Shown here in pieces: positions 51,748 through 60,185 of a DNA stretch of 64,000 nt. Below the pieces are notes generated by a model. The model was not told where the DNA came from and did not search any database. It saw nothing but the letters and a program-made list of their open reading frames with translations. Where the stretch lies: contig LUZY01000011.1 of the NCBI GenBank assembly GCA_001603805.1, positions 151,695-215,694 of the forward strand. The letters are read 5' to 3'. The DNA comes from Deferribacterales bacterium Deferri_01 (GTDB taxonomy: Bacteria > Chrysiogenota > Deferribacteres > Deferribacterales > Geovibrionaceae). Each line of letters begins with the position of its first letter. The first letter of the stretch is position 1. Made by a program: the position numbers and the translations under genes.

Positions 51748-54123
51748 ATGAAGATCTGTATTAGCTGGTTAAACGAATTTGTAGATATATCAGGCATAGA
51801 AATAGACGACCTTTGCCACAGGCTCACAATGGCTGGGCTTGAGATTGAAGGAGTAGATAAACTGGAGAGAGCGGAAAACACTGTGGTTGCCAAAGTAATC
51901 CACAGAGAAAAGCATCCTGATGCTGACAAGCTCTCCCTTTGCAGGGTGACTGACGGCACTGAAGAATATCAGGTTGTGTGCGGAGCGCCCAATGTTGAGG
52001 CAGGGCTTACTGTTCCTTTTGCAAAGGTTGACGCTGTTCTGCCCGGTAACTTTAAGATAAAAACGGCAAAAATCAGAGGGATTGAATCCTTCGGTATGAT
52101 ATGCTCCGAAGCGGAACTCGGCATAGCGGAAAAGTCAGACGGCATAATGCCTCTGCCGGCGGAGCTTCCCCTCGGTAAAGATATTAATGAGGTTCTCGGG
52201 CTCGGTGATACAGTGCTTGAAGTCTCCATAACACCGAACAGGTCCGACTGCCTAAGCGTTATAGGCATAGCCCGTGAGGTTGCGGCGATTTACGGACGTG
52301 AACTGAAAACCAAGGATTTTAAACTCGAAGAAACGGCAGACGCCGCTTCAAACTACTCATATGTTAAAGTTCATGATGAAGAGAAATGCCCTGTCTATTT
52401 AGGCAGAGTGATAAAAGGCGTTAAGATAGCTCCTTCACCTCTCTGGGTGCAGAACAGGCTGAGAGCTGTGGGTGTGCGCCCCATAAACAATGTGGTGGAT
52501 GTTACAAACTATGTAATGTTTGAATACGGTCAGCCGCTCCACACATTTGACCTTCGCATGATAAAAAACGGAATCATAGTCCGCAATGCTGCTGAAGGCG
52601 AAAAACTCCTCACCCTTGATGAAAAGGAAAGGACTCTGAAAGACTACATGCTCCTGATCTGCGATGAGGAGAAACCCCTCGCTGTTGCGGGAATTATGGG
52701 CGGAGAGCATTCAGGCATAAGTGATGATACAGCAGATGTTTTCCTTGAGTGCGCCTATTTCAAGCCGGAAAGTACACGTCTCACAGCCAGAAGACTCGGC
52801 ATGCAGACCGACTCATCCTACAGATATGAAAGAGGGATCGACTCTGTAAACACCATTCGTATGGTTGACTATGCGGCAAGCCTCCTTGCCTCATTCGCAG
52901 GCGGTTCAGTGTGCAGGGGTGTTCTCTCCAACGATTATAAAAAGGTAACACAGCCCGAAGTAGTGTTCAGTCCTGAAAAGGTGAATGAACTCCTCGGAAC
53001 AGATATAAGCACTGAAGAGATGCTGAAAATACTTGCATCAATAGGCATGGACGCTGAAAAATGTGCCGACGGCTATAAGGTAGCCTCTCCGTCATGGAGA
53101 GTGGATATAGAAAGATGGCAGGACATTGCAGAAGAGGTTGCAAGGCTTTACGGCTATGATAACATCAAAGCGACCGTGCCTCTGATCCCCGCTGACAGTG
53201 ACAGGCTTATGCCTCTGCTTACTCACAAAAGGCTGCTTCAGAACAAGCTTGCCTCCCTCGGATTCTCAGAGGCGGTGAACTATTCATTCATGAGCGATAA
53301 GTATTTGAGCATATTTGACGATAAAGAGCGCTTTGTCATTCTCAAAAACCCTATTTCAGAAGACATGAACGCTCTGCGTACCTATGTTTTCCCCGGTGTT
53401 GTATCCACAATACTGTATAACGTGAACCGTGGTGCAAAGGCAGCGAATATTTTTGAAACATCATCAGTTTATATAAAAGAAGGCGAGGGCATTCCATATC
53501 AGGAAACAAGACTCGCTTTCGGTATATACGGCGGCTACTGGGGTCTCTCATGGAACACCAAGCCTGTTGAGGAAACTTTCTACGCTGTCAAGGGCATAGT
53601 GGAGAATATACTCGCCGGCTACAATCTCGGCAAATTGAGTTATGCTCGCTCGGAAAGACCGTTCATGCACCCCGGAAAATCCGCTGAAATAATGCTGAAC
53701 GGCGAATCTCTCGGCTTCTTTGGTGAACTTCACCCTGATACCCTTGAGGCGGTGGACTCTGATCAGCCGATATGTGTTTGTGAAATCTTCCTTGAGAAGC
53801 TTCTTGAAAAGGGTTTGGAAAAAAGAAAATACTCCAAGTTCTCAAAGCTGCCTACAGTGTTTAAGGATTTTTCCATAGCTGTTTCCAAATCCGTACGTTC
53901 TTCGGATATTACGGATATGGTGTCAAAAGAAAGCAAACTGATTGAAAATGTTGCTCTTTTTGATACATATTCAGGGAAAGGGCTGGCAGATGACGAGATA
54001 AGTCTTGCGTTCAGAATTTTCTTCTCAGACCCTGAAAAAACACTTACCGATGAAGAAACCAATTCTGTTCTCCGCAGTGCCATAGCAAAACTGGAGAAAG
54101 AATTCGGTGCACGCCTGCGTTAA
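51748..54123 (+). CDS. pheT: Phenylalanyl-tRNA synthetase beta chain
   Basis: A 791-residue subunit. It starts MKICISWLNEFVDISG, followed by a tRNA-binding OB domain (about 40-150), the B3/B4 editing domain (NNVVDVTNYVMFEYGQPLHTFDL), B5 DNA-binding-like domain, a catalytic-like core and the C-terminal anticodon-binding B8 domain (FSKLPTVFKDFSIAV). Complete. Start supported by AGGAG. Confidence 0.98.
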   Translation: MKICISWLNEFVDISGIEIDDLCHRLTMAGLEIEGVDKLERAENTVVAKVIHREKHPDADKLSLCRVTDGTEEYQVVCGAPNVEAGLTVPFAKVDAVLPGNFKIKTAKIRGIESFGMICSEAELGIAEKSDGIMPLPAELPLGKDINEVLGLGDTVLEVSITPNRSDCLSVIGIAREVAAIYGRELKTKDFKLEETADAASNYSYVKVHDEEKCPVYLGRVIKGVKIAPSPLWVQNRLRAVGVRPINNVVDVTNYVMFEYGQPLHTFDLRMIKNGIIVRNAAEGEKLLTLDEKERTLKDYMLLICDEEKPLAVAGIMGGEHSGISDDTADVFLECAYFKPESTRLTARRLGMQTDSSYRYERGIDSVNTIRMVDYAASLLASFAGGSVCRGVLSNDYKKVTQPEVVFSPEKVNELLGTDISTEEMLKILASIGMDAEKCADGYKVASPSWRVDIERWQDIAEEVARLYGYDNIKATVPLIPADSDRLMPLLTHKRLLQNKLASLGFSEAVNYSFMSDKYLSIFDDKERFVILKNPISEDMNALRTYVFPGVVSTILYNVNRGAKAANIFETSSVYIKEGEGIPYQETRLAFGIYGGYWGLSWNTKPVEETFYAVKGIVENILAGYNLGKLSYARSERPFMHPGKSAEIMLNGESLGFFGELHPDTLEAVDSDQPICVCEIFLEKLLEKGLEKRKYSKFSKLPTVFKDFSIAVSKSVRSSDITDMVSKESKLIENVALFDTYSGKGLADDEISLAFRIFFSDPEKTLTDEETNSVLRSAIAKLEKEFGARLR

Positions 54124-54151
54124 AATTTTCTTATCAGGATTCTTAATATTA

Positions 54152-54189
54152 AGAGAACCCTTTCTTTTACAGTAAAGAAAGGGTTCTCT
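54152..54189. terminator. Very stable hairpin downstream of pheT
   Basis: About 18-bp arms (AGAGAACCCTTTC ... GAAAGGGTTCTCT) with one bulged T and a minimal loop, but no T tract after it. Likely pheT 3'-end structure or processing site rather than a textbook terminator. Confidence 0.7.
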
Positions 54190-54230
54190 CAAACTCTCTC
54201 CCTAAGAAACTGAATTTCTGTTATGCTGAA

Positions 54231-54322
54231 CAAGTCCATGGATGGACTTGCGCCGTGCGTAGTGAAGCCTTGCTTTGCAAGGCGCGAACGGTTACAGCCG
54301 AACCACAGGATGTAGGTTCGGC
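54231..54322 (+). repeat. Structured repeat, copy 5 (pheT-ttuB gap)
   Basis: Parts in order: hairpin CAAGTCCAT/ATGGACTTG (54231-54250), CGCCGTGCGTAGTGAAG, hairpin GCCTTGC-TTT-GCAAGGC (54267-54283), GCGAACG, then GCCGAACC/GGTTCGGC (54297-54322) enclosing ACAGGATGT with a bulged A. The linkers and loop match copies 2-4, while the stems differ by compensating changes. It ends 22 bases before the ttuB start. Confidence 0.82.
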
Positions 54323-54343
54323 GAAAGTAGTTCGGAGGTAATT

Positions 54344-54535
54344 TTGGTTAAAGTCGAATTCACTGACGGAAAGGTCGAGGAGATGTCTCCTGCGCCTGTT
54401 AAGGATATATTGAGAAAACTTAATCTGAAGGAATCCACAACTCTTGTCACCAGAGACGGCGAGCTGCTGACCCATGACATTTACGTGTATGACGGACAGA
54501 GCATAAAAATCATAAATGTGGTGAGCGGCGGCTGA
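54344..54535 (+). CDS. ttuB: Sulfur-carrier protein, TtuB/ThiS/MoaD-like
   Basis: 63 residues from a TTG at 54344 with GGAGG 7 bases upstream; the upstream in-frame ATG lies inside the structured repeat and gives an unrelated extension. Ubiquitin-like beta-grasp with the essential C-terminal Gly-Gly (VVSGG), which is adenylated and thiocarboxylated in this family. It overlaps the downstream TtuA-type gene (TGATG), so TtuB is the better assignment than ThiS or MoaD; those pathways are not encoded nearby. Confidence 0.85.
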   Translation: MVKVEFTDGKVEEMSPAPVKDILRKLNLKESTTLVTRDGELLTHDIYVYDGQSIKIINVVSGG

Positions 54536-55428
54536 TGAAGTGTGTAAAGTGCAAGGGTGATGCAGTAATAAACATCCGCCGTGCGAATGCTGCCTTTTGT
54601 AAGGAGCATTTCAACGAATATTTCACCGAACAGACGCTGAAAGCGATCAAGCATTTCCGCATGTTCCGCAAAACAGATAAGATAATGGTATGTGTCTCCG
54701 GCGGGAAGGACAGCCTTGTGCTGTGGCATGTTCTGCATAAGCTCGGCTGTGATGTCACGGGAATGTATATTGATCTGGGCATAAACGGATATTCCGACCG
54801 TTCAAAGGACAAGGTAAACAGCTTTGCCGAAAGATTCGGACTGAAAACAATCATAGTTGACCTCCGTGAGAAAGGACATCCGATCCCATTTGTAGCCAGA
54901 AAGGCAAAAAGAGAAGATTGCGCCGTCTGCGGTACAATCAAGAGATACTATTTCAACAAAACAGCCTATGACGGCGGGTTTGATGTTGTTGCTACCGGGC
55001 ATAATCTGGATGATGAAGCCTCCAGACTTCTGGCGAATATCATGCACTGGGACGATGAGTACATGAACAACACTTACCCTGTTCTGCCCGCAGGGGGGAA
55101 GATGTTAAAAAAGAAGGTAAAGCCTCTCGTCAGGCTCACCGAAAGGGAAACAGCGGCGTTTGCCATCCTCAACGGAATAGACTATGTGATGGAGGAGTGC
55201 CCCATGAGTAAAGGGGCGACAAGCCTTGTTTTTAAGGACGCTCTCAGCACAATCGAAGAAAATATGCCCGGAAGTGAGATTTTCTTTTATACTAAATTTC
55301 TCGAACGGGTTAAAGATATAGACCGCTCAAAAACAGATTCGGACGAAATGAAAATATGTCAGACCTGCGGAATGGAATCTTTCATGGATAAATGCACCTT
55401 CTGCCGTCTTGTGGAGAAAGTTAAATGA
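54535..55428 (+). CDS. ttuA: tRNA m5U54 2-sulfurtransferase TtuA-like
   Basis: A 297-residue PP-loop ATPase of the TtuA/TtcA group. N-terminal zinc finger C3-C6-C22-H25, PP-loop SGGKDS (55-60), iron-sulfur ligands C129, C132 (CAVC) and C222, and a C-terminal zinc finger (CQTCG ... CTFC). The two zinc fingers and three-Cys cluster match TtuA, which replaces O2 of T54 by sulfur in the tRNA T-loop, using TtuB thiocarboxylate. The gene is sandwiched between ttuB and trmI with overlapping start and stop codons on both sides, which supports the assignment over CTU1-type U34 enzymes. Confidence 0.88.
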   Translation: MKCVKCKGDAVINIRRANAAFCKEHFNEYFTEQTLKAIKHFRMFRKTDKIMVCVSGGKDSLVLWHVLHKLGCDVTGMYIDLGINGYSDRSKDKVNSFAERFGLKTIIVDLREKGHPIPFVARKAKREDCAVCGTIKRYYFNKTAYDGGFDVVATGHNLDDEASRLLANIMHWDDEYMNNTYPVLPAGGKMLKKKVKPLVRLTERETAAFAILNGIDYVMEECPMSKGATSLVFKDALSTIEENMPGSEIFFYTKFLERVKDIDRSKTDSDEMKICQTCGMESFMDKCTFCRLVEKVK

Positions 55429-56276
55429 ATACAATAAGCTACGGAACCAACGTTATACTGACTGACGAGGAAAGGGGCAAGCGCCACATGACCCGTCTCC
55501 GTGAGGGAATACGCTTTACCACGCAGTACGGCTTTATAGAGCATGATGAGATAGTTAAGGTGCTTGACGGAGGGATAATCACATCATCCAAAGGTGTGCG
55601 TTACAGAGTGCTGAAGCCTACTTATATTGATTACGTAATGAATATAAAACGCCGGGCACAGATTATCTATCCCAAGGATACTGCTGCTATGCTTATGGAA
55701 GGCGACATATACCCCGGGCTTAGTGTTCTTGAGGCGGGAGTAGGGCAGGGGGCGTTATCCATAGCGATTCTCCGTGCCCTCGGCGGCAGAGGAACTCTCA
55801 CAAGTTATGAACTTCGTGAGGATTTTGCCGGAGACGCAGCAGGGTTTATAGCCGAATTTTACGGCGATGCTGAAAATCATGATATTCAGGTTCGTAATAT
55901 ATATGAAGGAATAGACGGCGAGTATGACCGTGTGATGCTTGATCTCCCTGAACCTTGGCAGGTGGTTCCACACCTTGAGACAGGTCTCCGTCAGGGCGGG
56001 CTGCTGGTTTGTTATCTTCCCACAATATTGCAGGTTAAATCATGCGTTGATGCACTGCGTGAGGCAGGCACTTTTGACGACATCAACTCTTTTGAACTCA
56101 TAAAACGTCCGTGGAAGGTAGACGGCAGATCCGTAAGGCCGGAGATGTGGACATTTAACCACAGCGCATTCATTATCACATGCCGCAAGGTTGAAAAAAT
56201 GATGCCGAAGGTGAAACCTGCTGATGCGCAAGAAACAGAAGAAACTGACGAAATGCCGGACGATGCTGACATTTAA
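55425..56276 (+). CDS. trmI: tRNA (adenine-58-N1)-methyltransferase TrmI
   Basis: A 283-residue SAM methyltransferase. N-terminal beta-domain (TSSKGVRYRVLKPTYIDYVMNIKRRAQIIYPKD), SAM site GDIYPGLSVLEAGVGQGALSIAILRALG, acidic ribose-binding SYELREDFA, catalytic MLDLPEPWQVV. It forms m1A58 in the tRNA T-loop, facing position 54. It overlaps ttuA by 4 bases. In Thermus thermophilus m1A58 promotes 2-thiolation of T54, which gives the gene order a functional reason. An acidic 20-residue tail (EETEETDEMPDDAD) is extra. Confidence 0.93.
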   Translation: MNTISYGTNVILTDEERGKRHMTRLREGIRFTTQYGFIEHDEIVKVLDGGIITSSKGVRYRVLKPTYIDYVMNIKRRAQIIYPKDTAAMLMEGDIYPGLSVLEAGVGQGALSIAILRALGGRGTLTSYELREDFAGDAAGFIAEFYGDAENHDIQVRNIYEGIDGEYDRVMLDLPEPWQVVPHLETGLRQGGLLVCYLPTILQVKSCVDALREAGTFDDINSFELIKRPWKVDGRSVRPEMWTFNHSAFIITCRKVEKMMPKVKPADAQETEETDEMPDDADI

Positions 56277-56343
56277 AAAATTTGTTTGATAAGCCTCCAT
56301 GCCGATAGTATAAATACTATGAGTTAAAGTTGCGGTGGTTTCT

Positions 56344-57471
56344 ATGAAATGTCCATATTGCGGAAGCGAAGACGTTTTTACTTTTTATGAAATGGTTTAT
56401 CCTGTGCATCTTTATGCTGTGCCGAAAGAAGTTGCAGTCAAGACACCTTTGATGCCTATTGTCCTTGATGTATGCAAAGGATGCGGGCTTGGTTATAATA
56501 CCACACCTCCGGACAATGACACTTTGGAGGAGATATATAAAAATTATGTTTATATCAAACCCTCCCAGGGAATAGGCAGTACAAAGAATATTAATATTAT
56601 TAATACAATAAAAAAATATGTGAAACCGGATGAGCGTCTTGTGGATATAGGATGCTCTGAGGGCTTTATTCTTAAAAATCTTAAGAACGAGGGCTTTACA
56701 AACCTGAACGGAGTTGAGCCCTCCGCAATGGCTGACAATATAAAAGACAGTGATATAAATGTCATACGAGGCTTCTTTTCGGCCGACACATTTCCGGAGA
56801 AATCTGTTGATGTATTTACGTTAAGTCATGTATTTGAACATTTCCCCGACCCCTTTCAGATATTTAAAGACATGCTTAAGTGTCTGAAGGATGACGGCAG
56901 AATAATTATAGAAGTTCCTGATTTTGAAGGCTACCACCACCAGCATCTTTTTTATTATTCTCCTGAATTTTTTATGCGTTTTGCAGATGATCTGGGAGTA
57001 GCAGTAAGGGAGATTGCTGATTATTCCACAGGTCTGATGGCTGTATTTACCAAGAGTAAAACAGAGCCGGCCGAAATCAAATATAACTATGACCCTGTTA
57101 AAAAAGCACAGGAAACTGAAAAAAGGCTTAAATCAGCGTTTGAGAAGCTTTGCGCTTTCTTTGATAAGCATAAAGGAAAAACTGTGTACTGGTGGGGCTC
57201 TGGTTCATTATCCATAATGGCTCTTGCTTATCTTAAAGAGCTTAAACCCGAAGCCTCTGTACAGGTCATAGACAACGACCTTTCCCGTCAGGGCAATTTC
57301 ATTCCGGGAACTGATTTGCCGGTGGCATCATCGGAAAATCTTGCCGGAAAAAATCTTGATGCTGTGGTCATTGCATCATCCTTTGTTAAGGAAATTATTG
57401 ATGGCAACAAAAAGAAAGGGATTGTTATAAACGATTTTTTTCCTATCTATGATTACTGGACCGGTAAATGA
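56344..57471 (+). CDS. Zinc-binding SAM methyltransferase, sugar C-methyltransferase-like
   Basis: About 375 residues from the ATG at 56344 (GGTGG upstream; a GTG three codons earlier is the alternative). Domain order: N-terminal zinc site (MKCPYCGSED ... DVCKGCGLGYN), Rossmann methyltransferase (RLVDIGCSEGFILKNLKNEGF, LSHVFEHFPDPFQIFKDML), then a C-terminal Rossmann domain (YWWGSGSLSIMALAYL ... VIDNDLSRQGNFIPG). This is the layout of TylCIII/NovU-type NDP-sugar C-methyltransferases, also used for other small acceptors. It overlaps the DUF4910 gene by 4 bases. Likely role: decoration of a surface or flagellar sugar; acceptor unknown. Confidence 0.8.
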   Translation: MKCPYCGSEDVFTFYEMVYPVHLYAVPKEVAVKTPLMPIVLDVCKGCGLGYNTTPPDNDTLEEIYKNYVYIKPSQGIGSTKNINIINTIKKYVKPDERLVDIGCSEGFILKNLKNEGFTNLNGVEPSAMADNIKDSDINVIRGFFSADTFPEKSVDVFTLSHVFEHFPDPFQIFKDMLKCLKDDGRIIIEVPDFEGYHHQHLFYYSPEFFMRFADDLGVAVREIADYSTGLMAVFTKSKTEPAEIKYNYDPVKKAQETEKRLKSAFEKLCAFFDKHKGKTVYWWGSGSLSIMALAYLKELKPEASVQVIDNDLSRQGNFIPGTDLPVASSENLAGKNLDAVVIASSFVKEIIDGNKKKGIVINDFFPIYDYWTGK

Positions 57472-58748
57472 CAGAAACCGGAGAAAAGATGTACAATCTT
57501 GCGGCTGAATTATTCCCCATCCAACGAAGCCTCACTGGAGAAGGAGTCAGGGAAACTCTGAATATTCTCCGCCGTGAACTGCCCGGACTGCAGATAAAAA
57601 GCGTGCCGAGCGGAACCAAATGCTTCGACTGGACTGTGCCAAAGGAATGGAACATCAGGGATGCTTACATAAAAGCTCCGGACGGCAGTATCCTGTGTGA
57701 TTTTAAAAAACACAATCTTCATGTTGTCGGTTATTCTGTTCCTGTGGATGCGGAGATTAGCCTGGAAGAGCTTCAGGAGCATCTATATTCAATGCCCGAA
57801 CTGCCGGGGGCTATCCCTTATATTACATCCTACTACAAGGAAAGGTGGGGGTTCTGCATAAAGGACAGTGAAAGAAAAAAGCTGAAGCCCGGCATGTATC
57901 ACGTCAAAATAGACAGCAGCCTGACTGACGGTGTTCTTAACTACGGCGAACTCCTGATAAAAGGGAAAAACGACAGGGAGATTCTTGTATCGACTTATAT
58001 CTGCCACCCTTCCATGGCGAATAACGAAGTATCAGGACCTGCGGTTTCTGTTTATACGGCTAAATCAGTTCTGGAAAACGCAGACCGAAACTACTCATAC
58101 CGTTTTGTTTTCATCCCCGAAACGCTTGGTTCAATTGTCTACTTATCCATGCACTATAAAGAGATGAAGGAAAAGACAGCGGCAGGTTTCATCCTGACCT
58201 GTATCGGCGACGACAGAGTCTACTCCATGCTCGCCAGCAGAGACGGAGACACCATGGCAGATGCTGCTGCCCGCCATGTGTTAAAAAATATCGACCGTAA
58301 CTACAAAGAATATTCCTTTCTTGAAAGGGGCAGTGATGAAAGACAATACTGCAGCCCCGGTATAGATCTTCCGGTAGTTAATATTATGCGGTCGAAATAT
58401 AATGAGTATCCAGAATATCATTCTTCTTTGGACGATATGAGTGTTATAAGTCCGCAGGGTTTGTCCGGTGGGCTGAATGCAGTTCTGAAATGTATTGAGG
58501 CTGTTGAAAAAGATTGCCGTCCGAGAATTACCGTTCTTTGCGAACCTCAGTTAGGTAAAAGAGGGCTTTATCCGACACTCTGCTCAAAAGACAGCGGGCT
58601 GCGTGTCCGCAATATGATGAACTTTATTGCTTACAGCGATGGCAAAAGAAGCCTCATAGAGATAGCAGAAAAGATCGGTACGCCGGTATGGGAGCTTTAC
58701 GGCTATATAGACTCACTGACAGATGCAGGGCTTATGGAGCTTGACTAA
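57468..58748 (+). CDS. DUF4910 aminopeptidase-like protein with winged-helix tail
   Basis: 426 residues. The opening LFPIQRSLTGEGVRETLNIL and the segment KVPSGTKCFDWTVPKEWNIRD-like (SVPSGTKCFDWTVPKEWNI) are diagnostic of the DUF2172/DUF4910 family. The M28-like zinc peptidase core has the metal-binding regions STYICHPSMANNEVSGP, FIPETLGS and ERGSDERQYCSPGIDLPVVN. A C-terminal winged helix (SLIEIAEKIGTPVWELYGYIDSLTDAGL) follows. Family members are often found in polysaccharide biosynthesis clusters; the substrate is unknown. It is coupled to the methyltransferase by an ATGA overlap. Confidence 0.85.
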   Translation: MTETGEKMYNLAAELFPIQRSLTGEGVRETLNILRRELPGLQIKSVPSGTKCFDWTVPKEWNIRDAYIKAPDGSILCDFKKHNLHVVGYSVPVDAEISLEELQEHLYSMPELPGAIPYITSYYKERWGFCIKDSERKKLKPGMYHVKIDSSLTDGVLNYGELLIKGKNDREILVSTYICHPSMANNEVSGPAVSVYTAKSVLENADRNYSYRFVFIPETLGSIVYLSMHYKEMKEKTAAGFILTCIGDDRVYSMLASRDGDTMADAAARHVLKNIDRNYKEYSFLERGSDERQYCSPGIDLPVVNIMRSKYNEYPEYHSSLDDMSVISPQGLSGGLNAVLKCIEAVEKDCRPRITVLCEPQLGKRGLYPTLCSKDSGLRVRNMMNFIAYSDGKRSLIEIAEKIGTPVWELYGYIDSLTDAGLMELD

Positions 58749-58755
58749 TCTGCGT

Positions 58756-59958
58756 TTATACCGGCTCTTTGAGAAAAGAAAAGATATTCTCATCCAGCAT
58801 TTTCATGCCCGTTTCAAAAGCATCCCTTGCTGAAACAGTTTTTATAGTACCCGCCCCCAGACCAACTTCTGTCATTTTTCCTTCCCTGAGGAGTCTTTCC
58901 TCAAAGAGAGCAGTATCAAGAACAACACTTTTATCCAGATAACGTACAAGGAAAGTTGCTTCAGCGGGTGATGCCTGACCTTTTTGAATTATATTGCCGC
59001 TGAAGGTTTTCATGTATCTGTATGGTATGCCGTGCATTTGTTCAATATGGTGGATAAAAGTGATAGAGTGAACGCTTGCACCGAAGAAAACCAGCTTTCC
59101 GTCAAGTTTTACAAGATTAGCAAACGAAGATTTTACCCCGAAGGAATCCATATCCGTATCGGTCATTTCGGATGCTTTCGGACCATCGGCTGCTACAGAA
59201 AATATCGGGTGGGAGGAACGTATGGTTTCCGGCTGCTTCCTGAAATGTTCTGTAAGTATGCCAACGGTTGAGGGTGTTTTCTCTGTCTCAAAATCCTCGC
59301 CTTTACAAAAGCTGTATGTGAATGCAGGCATTACAATAGTTCCTTCAGGTCCTGCTGCTTTGCGTATGCTGTTTAGTATCCCGTCAAGAAGAAGCCCTCT
59401 GTCTCTGCATTTCAGTTTACCGAAAACAGCTATATCTGAATGGATGAACAAAGTGTCTCCTTCTCTTATTCCGCTTTTTCGGAGTGCTTCAGTTATATCT
59501 GCCCCGTATATATCGCTTTCATGCTGAAAAAGAGGCGTGGTTTCGTGTTTTTGGAATACAGCCATAACCGTTCCTGTTCCGGTAAACACTTTTTTACCGG
59601 AGTCGTTTTTAATTTCAGTCTTTATTTCCACAAACTTTGTTGCTTCGGATTTTGAGAGAACTTCGGAATACACCGTGAGGGTTTCCCCTATGTAAAACGG
59701 ATTCGGGTAAGAGGCATTCTGCTTTATGCAAACTGAAGTCCCGCCGGGCAGATATTCTCCGTACATGCGTGAGAGCAGGGCATGGAGAAATCCTGCGTAA
59801 CCTATTTTATTTCCGAATTTTGTGGATGCTGCAAAACTTCTGCTGGTGTGGATAGCCGAATTATCTTCGCTTATCAGCCGGAATGAATCATGCAGTTCTT
59901 CCGTCAAGGTAACGGAGAATTCAGCTTTGTCACCGATTTTTATATTATTAAAATCCAT
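58756..59958 (-). CDS. Fusion of MaoC-like hotdog and AAC(3)-type N-acyltransferase
   Basis: A 400-residue two-domain protein. Residues 1-135 are a MaoC-like hotdog (KFGNKIGYAGFLHALLSRMYGEYLPG, YIGETLTVYSEVLSKSEATKFVEIKTEI), which hydrates or dehydrates acyl thioesters or acts as a binding domain. Residues about 145-395 match the aminoglycoside 3-N-acetyltransferase family (LRKSGIREGDTLFIHSDI, GPEGTIVMPAFTYSFCKGE, RSSHPIFSVAADG, ITFIHHIEQMHGIPYRYMKTF), transferring an acyl group to an amine. It is the last gene of an FkbH-ACP operon (TAATG overlap with the ACP), so the acyl donor is probably the ACP and the acceptor an amino sugar, not an antibiotic. Confidence 0.83.
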   Translation of the reverse strand: MDFNNIKIGDKAEFSVTLTEELHDSFRLISEDNSAIHTSRSFAASTKFGNKIGYAGFLHALLSRMYGEYLPGGTSVCIKQNASYPNPFYIGETLTVYSEVLSKSEATKFVEIKTEIKNDSGKKVFTGTGTVMAVFQKHETTPLFQHESDIYGADITEALRKSGIREGDTLFIHSDIAVFGKLKCRDRGLLLDGILNSIRKAAGPEGTIVMPAFTYSFCKGEDFETEKTPSTVGILTEHFRKQPETIRSSHPIFSVAADGPKASEMTDTDMDSFGVKSSFANLVKLDGKLVFFGASVHSITFIHHIEQMHGIPYRYMKTFSGNIIQKGQASPAEATFLVRYLDKSVVLDTALFEERLLREGKMTEVGLGAGTIKTVSARDAFETGMKMLDENIFSFLKEPV

Positions 59959-60185
59959 TAAGACATTCCGTATATTTCTGCTAAATCTTTAAAAGAATTG
60001 ATTTTTTCCACATCAGACGATTTGATGGACTTCCCAAAAGTGCTTTCAATCTCTGAAATGATCAGCAGATGGTTAAACGAATCCCAGCCCTCACATTCGG
60101 AGCGCTTCAGATTATCATTAATTTCCGGTACATCAGTTCCTGTTATTTCTGCAAAAATATTTATAAGTTTTTCCCTGTCAGTCAT
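59958..60185 (-). CDS. Acyl carrier protein
   Basis: A 75-residue ACP. The phosphopantetheine Ser lies in GWDSFNHLLIISEIE, with acidic helix II following. It is not the fatty-acid AcpP (which has DSLD) but the dedicated type found beside FkbH proteins. It overlaps the FkbH gene by 8 bases and the hotdog/AAC(3) gene by one, so the three form a single translational unit. Confidence 0.9.
   Translation of the reverse strand: MTDREKLINIFAEITGTDVPEINDNLKRSECEGWDSFNHLLIISEIESTFGKSIKSSDVEKINSFKDLAEIYGMS

Noticed and set aside
54275..54343. Extended N-terminus of the sulfur carrier (ATG at 54275)
   Set aside because: It would translate the structured repeat. The GGAGG-TTG start at 54344 gives a standard-length beta-grasp protein.
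58756..59958. Aminoglycoside resistance gene
   Set aside because: The AAC(3)-type domain is fused to a hotdog domain and sits in an FkbH/ACP operon, so a biosynthetic acyltransfer role is more likely.
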